Shown: one piece after another, positions 40,023 through 42,720 of the stretch
Layout: every line of letters begins with the position of its first letter
Position numbering within the stretch: position 1 is the stretch's first letter
Position numbers and translations under genes: made by a program
Notes under the pieces: generated by a model
The model's input: the letters and a program-made list of their open reading frames with translations, nothing else
The model's database searches: none
What the model was told of the DNA's origin: nothing
NCBI GenBank assembly: GCA_036378175.1
Contig: DASUWY010000043.1
Coordinates: 1-42,720, forward strand
DNA from: Thermoleophilaceae bacterium
GTDB taxonomy: Bacteria > Actinomycetota > Thermoleophilia > Solirubrobacterales > Thermoleophilaceae
Length of the DNA: 42,720 nt
Direction: 5' to 3'

Positions 40023-41450
40023 TCAGCGATACAGCACGGCGTTTCGGTCCGAACGCGCGCCGGCGAACGCCTTCGGCCGCCCGCCCTGCACGTCGAGATA
40101 CGAGAGTGCGCGCGCCACGCCGGCCATGTTGCCGTTGTCGTGGTCGATCATCCAGGTCTCGAGCGCCACGCGTCCATTCGCCGTCTGCACGAGCCGGAAC
40201 GCGCGGGCCTGCTGCGGATAGTCCGCGAGCGAGGACGTGGTGATCACCCAGTAGCCGCCGGCGGGCGTGCGTCGCGCCTCGATGCGGTTGCGGTGGCTGT
40301 TGCCGGCGATTGCGGCGATCACGCGCGGGTCGCGGTCGAGCAACGCGAGCGCCGGCTGCGCCTCCGGGAAGCTGGTGAGCGCCTGGTGCGAGAACACAAC
40401 CACCCAGCGCTTTCCCGCGCGAGCGAGCTCGCTCTTCAGCCACGCCACCTCCGCCGGCGGCAGCGTGCCGCCAGAGCCCTGGTCGCGATGCACGGTGTCG
40501 AGCACGATCGCGCGGACGTCGGTGCCGATGTCGAAGGAGTAGCGGAGCAGCGGTCCGGTGCCGCCCGCTGCGCTCGCGGCGCGCAGGCGGGCGAGAAGTT
40601 CGGCAGGCCGCAGCAGGCGCCGGCCAGGATCGGGCGGCGTGCGCGTGGTGCGGCCGGGAAGCCCCCCGGCGAGCAGGCGCGCCACCTCGGCTGCGGCGAA
40701 GCGCTCGTTTGCAGCCGACACCTGCACCGATGGGTCGAGCTGAACAACGCGGGGCGACCCGGTGGCCACGGCATTCAGCGCCGGCGTGGGCGCAATCTCG
40801 CCCTGCACGAGCAGGTCGTGGTTTCCCACCACCGGGTACCACGGCGCGTTCAGCCCCGGTGAGCGGAAACGGCGTTCGGCGGCGAGGAGCAGCCCGGGGT
40901 GACGCGGGGCATCCACGTCCGGCCGGTAGTAGAGCGGGTCCGGATTCGAGCTGCTCTGCACGCCGCTGTAGCCGGGCGCGCCGCTGTTCGGGTCGACCGT
41001 TCCGCCACGCAATACCGCGAGCGCCTGAGCGAGCTCGTTGGCCTGGTCGTTGTCGATCAGGTCGCCGGTTTCCACCACGGCCTGCGGGTGAAGGGAGTCG
41101 ATCGCCCGCACGGTGGCGGCGAGTACCTGTGGCGAGAGCGCCTCCTGCGGCCGGAAGGTGGAGCTGAAGGCGCCGCCGTAGCGGTCGAGGAACGGCACGC
41201 GCGCGGGCGACTCCTCATCCCGAACGTGAGCGTCCGTGAACTGAGCGAACAGCGCGAGCTGCCGCACCGGCCGCGACCGCAGCGCGAGCTCGGTTCGATG
41301 CACGAATGGCTCACCGGGGCCACGTGCAAGCTCCCCGGTGTGACCGGGATCGACCCAGGTTGAGCGCAGCGTGGAATCGGTGGAACCCGAGCTCCCGCAG
41401 CCGGCCAGCGCCCCGGCGGCCACGAGCAGGAGAACGAGAACACGCTTCAT
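40023..41450 (-). CDS. Lipoprotein metallophosphoesterase
   Basis: 475 residues. Signal peptide with lipobox ALAGC (Cys18), so anchored on the outer face of the membrane. Calcineurin-like metal sites in order: Asp73 and His75 in FTDAH, ETGDLIDN, VVGNHD, and VVVFSHQALTSF. The last motif, usually GHxH, is GNSHRN here, keeping one His. Large inserts with Pro/Ser-rich sequence (VDPNSGAPGYSGVQSSSN, PGRRLLRPAELL). Substrate unknown. Starts one base after the stop of the FtsX-type permease gene, so the two form an operon. Confidence 0.88.
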   Translation of the reverse strand: MKRVLVLLLVAAGALAGCGSSGSTDSTLRSTWVDPGHTGELARGPGEPFVHRTELALRSRPVRQLALFAQFTDAHVRDEESPARVPFLDRYGGAFSSTFRPQEALSPQVLAATVRAIDSLHPQAVVETGDLIDNDQANELAQALAVLRGGTVDPNSGAPGYSGVQSSSNPDPLYYRPDVDAPRHPGLLLAAERRFRSPGLNAPWYPVVGNHDLLVQGEIAPTPALNAVATGSPRVVQLDPSVQVSAANERFAAAEVARLLAGGLPGRTTRTPPDPGRRLLRPAELLARLRAASAAGGTGPLLRYSFDIGTDVRAIVLDTVHRDQGSGGTLPPAEVAWLKSELARAGKRWVVVFSHQALTSFPEAQPALALLDRDPRVIAAIAGNSHRNRIEARRTPAGGYWVITTSSLADYPQQARAFRLVQTANGRVALETWMIDHDNGNMAGVARALSYLDVQGGRPKAFAGARSDRNAVLYR

Positions 41451-41451
41451 C

Positions 41452-42720
41452 TCAGTCGCTCCTCAGCCCCGCCACCACGGGCTCGCGCTCGAGCCGCCGC
41501 CCCGCCAGAGCCGCGGCCGCGAGGGCCAGGAGGAAGAGCGCGCCGGCGACGATCGCCACCTGGCCCGCTCCGACGTCGAGCGGCAGCGCCACATAGCTGG
41601 CCGCGAGGCGGCTCACCAGGGGACCGAGCACAGCCAGCTCGAGCAGAACCGCCGCGGGCGCGGAAGCCAGCACCACCACGAGCGCCGCGCCCACGAGCAC
41701 GAGCCGCACCTCGCGGCGGCCGGCGCCGGACGCGCGGAGCACGGCGATCGTGGAGCGCCGCTCGCGGGCTGTGAGAGCCAGCGCCTGCACGAGGATGTAG
41801 AGGCAGACCAGCCCGTCCACGAGCGCGACGGCGCGCAGCAGCGCGGCGAGTATGGAGAGGAAGGACGTACTGCGGGTGGTGGCGGCCGTGGCCCTCTGCG
41901 CGGGATGGCCGCCGGCGAACAGGCGCCGGGCCACCGCTCGCTGGTTCGCCCCGGGCGCGAGCTTCACGGCGATCTCGCCGCTGAGCGACGGGTCGGCGGC
42001 GAGCAGGCGCGCCGGCCGTGTGTAGACCACGCGACCGTCGTTGTCGAACGCGCGCACGAGGCCGGACACGCGGAAGCGCACCTCGCGCCCGTTCTGCAGC
42101 TCGATGGCCAGCTCGCTGCCCGGACGCACGCCGAGCGCATCGGCGACCCCGGTGCCCACCTCCGCCTCGCCGGCGGAACGCAGGCGGCGGCCGGAGGCGA
42201 GCGGCGGGTCCTCGAACGGGGTGTGGTCCCCGGGGTAGGCCACCACCTTCAGGCTTTCGCCGAGCAGGAAGGAATCCGCCGCGAACTCCACGTAGCGCGG
42301 CGAGACCGCCTGCACGCCGGGCACGCGGCGGATCGCGCCCGCGTCCGAGGGCGGCTCGCTGACGGTGAACTGATAGCGCTTGCCCACGAGCCCGGGGTCG
42401 TTCCGAAGGCCGTTCAGCAGTGTGGCCATGCCGAGCATCGCGAGCACCACTCCCGCCGACACCGTGAGCACCGCCACGGTGGCGAGGGCGCGTCCGCGGC
42501 GTGCCGCCGCCAGGCGCATGCCCATGCCGAGAAAGCCGGCCGGGAAGCGGGAGCCGCGCGACACCGGCGCGAGCTCGCCACGGCGCAGCACGCTCACCAC
42601 GGGCCGCCGGGCGGCGCGCCACGCCGGCAGCGCTGCGGAGCCGGCCACGAGCGCCACCACCAGCAGGAGCCCCAGCGCGAGCGGGCCGAGCAAGGCGCTG
42701 CCGGGCGGTATCTCGTTGAT
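41452..42720 (-). CDS. FtsX/MacB-type ABC transporter permease, 3' part (runs off right edge)
   Basis: 422 codons, open at the right edge, so the N-terminus is missing. A membrane helix followed by PAWRAARRPVVSVLRRGE marks the end of a first FtsX domain. A second unit begins with LGMGMRLAAARRGRALATVA and a helix (about 80-100), an extracytoplasmic domain (VPGVQAVSPRYVEFAADSFL, RPGSELAIELQNGREVRF), and three last helices with RERRSTIAVLRASGAGRREV, the cytosolic coupling motif of the family, ending in RRLEREPVVAGLRSD. It would move a substrate or drive a periplasmic process with a separate ATPase, not in view. Co-transcribed with the phosphoesterase. Confidence 0.88.
   Translation of the reverse strand: MNEIPPGSALLGPLALGLLLVVALVAGSAALPAWRAARRPVVSVLRRGELAPVSRGSRFPAGFLGMGMRLAAARRGRALATVAVLTVSAGVVLAMLGMATLLNGLRNDPGLVGKRYQFTVSEPPSDAGAIRRVPGVQAVSPRYVEFAADSFLLGESLKVVAYPGDHTPFEDPPLASGRRLRSAGEAEVGTGVADALGVRPGSELAIELQNGREVRFRVSGLVRAFDNDGRVVYTRPARLLAADPSLSGEIAVKLAPGANQRAVARRLFAGGHPAQRATAATTRSTSFLSILAALLRAVALVDGLVCLYILVQALALTARERRSTIAVLRASGAGRREVRLVLVGAALVVVLASAPAAVLLELAVLGPLVSRLAASYVALPLDVGAGQVAIVAGALFLLALAAAALAGRRLEREPVVAGLRSD

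Noticed and set aside
32972-42720. Genomic island or prophage in the right part of the window
   Set aside because: No integrase, tRNA, phage gene or change in base composition; the only mobile element found is the IS481 copy.
1-42720. CRISPR arrays, rRNA or tRNA genes
   Set aside because: No regularly spaced repeats and no TPsiC-like or rRNA-like segments seen on reading; a covariance-model search was not possible.

Overview
This is high-GC DNA from what looks like an actinobacterium of the class Thermoleophilia (Solirobacterales-like). The evidence is a complete actinobacterial Mce lipid-import operon, an actinobacterial-type integration host factor, GTG/TTG starts joined by 4-base overlaps, and a secreted protease with an Arg-rich, Cys-pair tail of the kind I associate with Thermoleophilia exported proteins. 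The taxon is an inference. Genes are tightly packed: no gap without a gene exceeds 300 bases. The largest (27018-27299, 39781-40022, 6509-6716, 9621-9803) are described under the neighbouring genes, promoters and hairpins. I found no rRNA, tRNA or CRISPR array.

Layout. 1-2331 (-): 5' part of metH, cut by the window edge. 2415-7993: single genes for a secreted subtilase, an M24 peptidase, a small four-Cys protein, a VTC/CYTH-domain protein, a DedA membrane protein, a polytopic membrane protein with two intramembrane Asp motifs, and a 155-aa unknown. 7995-9052: an intact IS481-family insertion sequence with 26-bp ends and a 6-bp target duplication (CCTAGC), placed exactly on the CTAG shared by the stop codons of two convergent genes. 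9054-9620 (-): a lipoprotein.

9804-21177 (+): one transporter operon, YrbE permease A, YrbE permease B, Mkl-type ATPase, then six Mce proteins, mostly with overlapping start and stop codons. It is followed by 21331-26534 (+): an RND/MMPL lipid exporter, a membrane-anchored thioredoxin-fold protein, a free-standing B3/B4 tRNA-editing-like protein and two unknowns. The Mce set would form an envelope-spanning channel that brings lipids or sterols in; the RND pump would move lipids out.

26610-28718: IHF-like protein (-) and pyruvate kinase (+), the latter with a strongly structured leader. 28629-32813 (-): a four-gene operon of SDR, COG2907 flavoprotein, DUF1365 and Cfa-type methyltransferase. 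It carries an upstream TGATCC-N18-TAAAC box resembling the singlet-oxygen (RpoE/ChrR, ECF11) promoter, so it may be a photo-oxidative membrane-lipid modification operon. 32972-35385: a serine-palmitoyltransferase-like enzyme and a GNAT protein, divergent with 23 bp between them, a candidate sphingolipid or ceramide locus. 35400-42720: an AlkA-like glycosylase, small proteins, a RimJ-like acetyltransferase, a RibD-like reductase, a gene with a predicted leaderless promoter, an MpsC-family (DUF2294) plus Crp/Fnr pair, a lipoprotein phosphoesterase and a partial FtsX-type permease.

The most interesting points are the ECF-like promoter on the lipid-modification operon, the SPT/GNAT pair, the IS element that borrows its stop codon from its target, and the pyruvate kinase leader.
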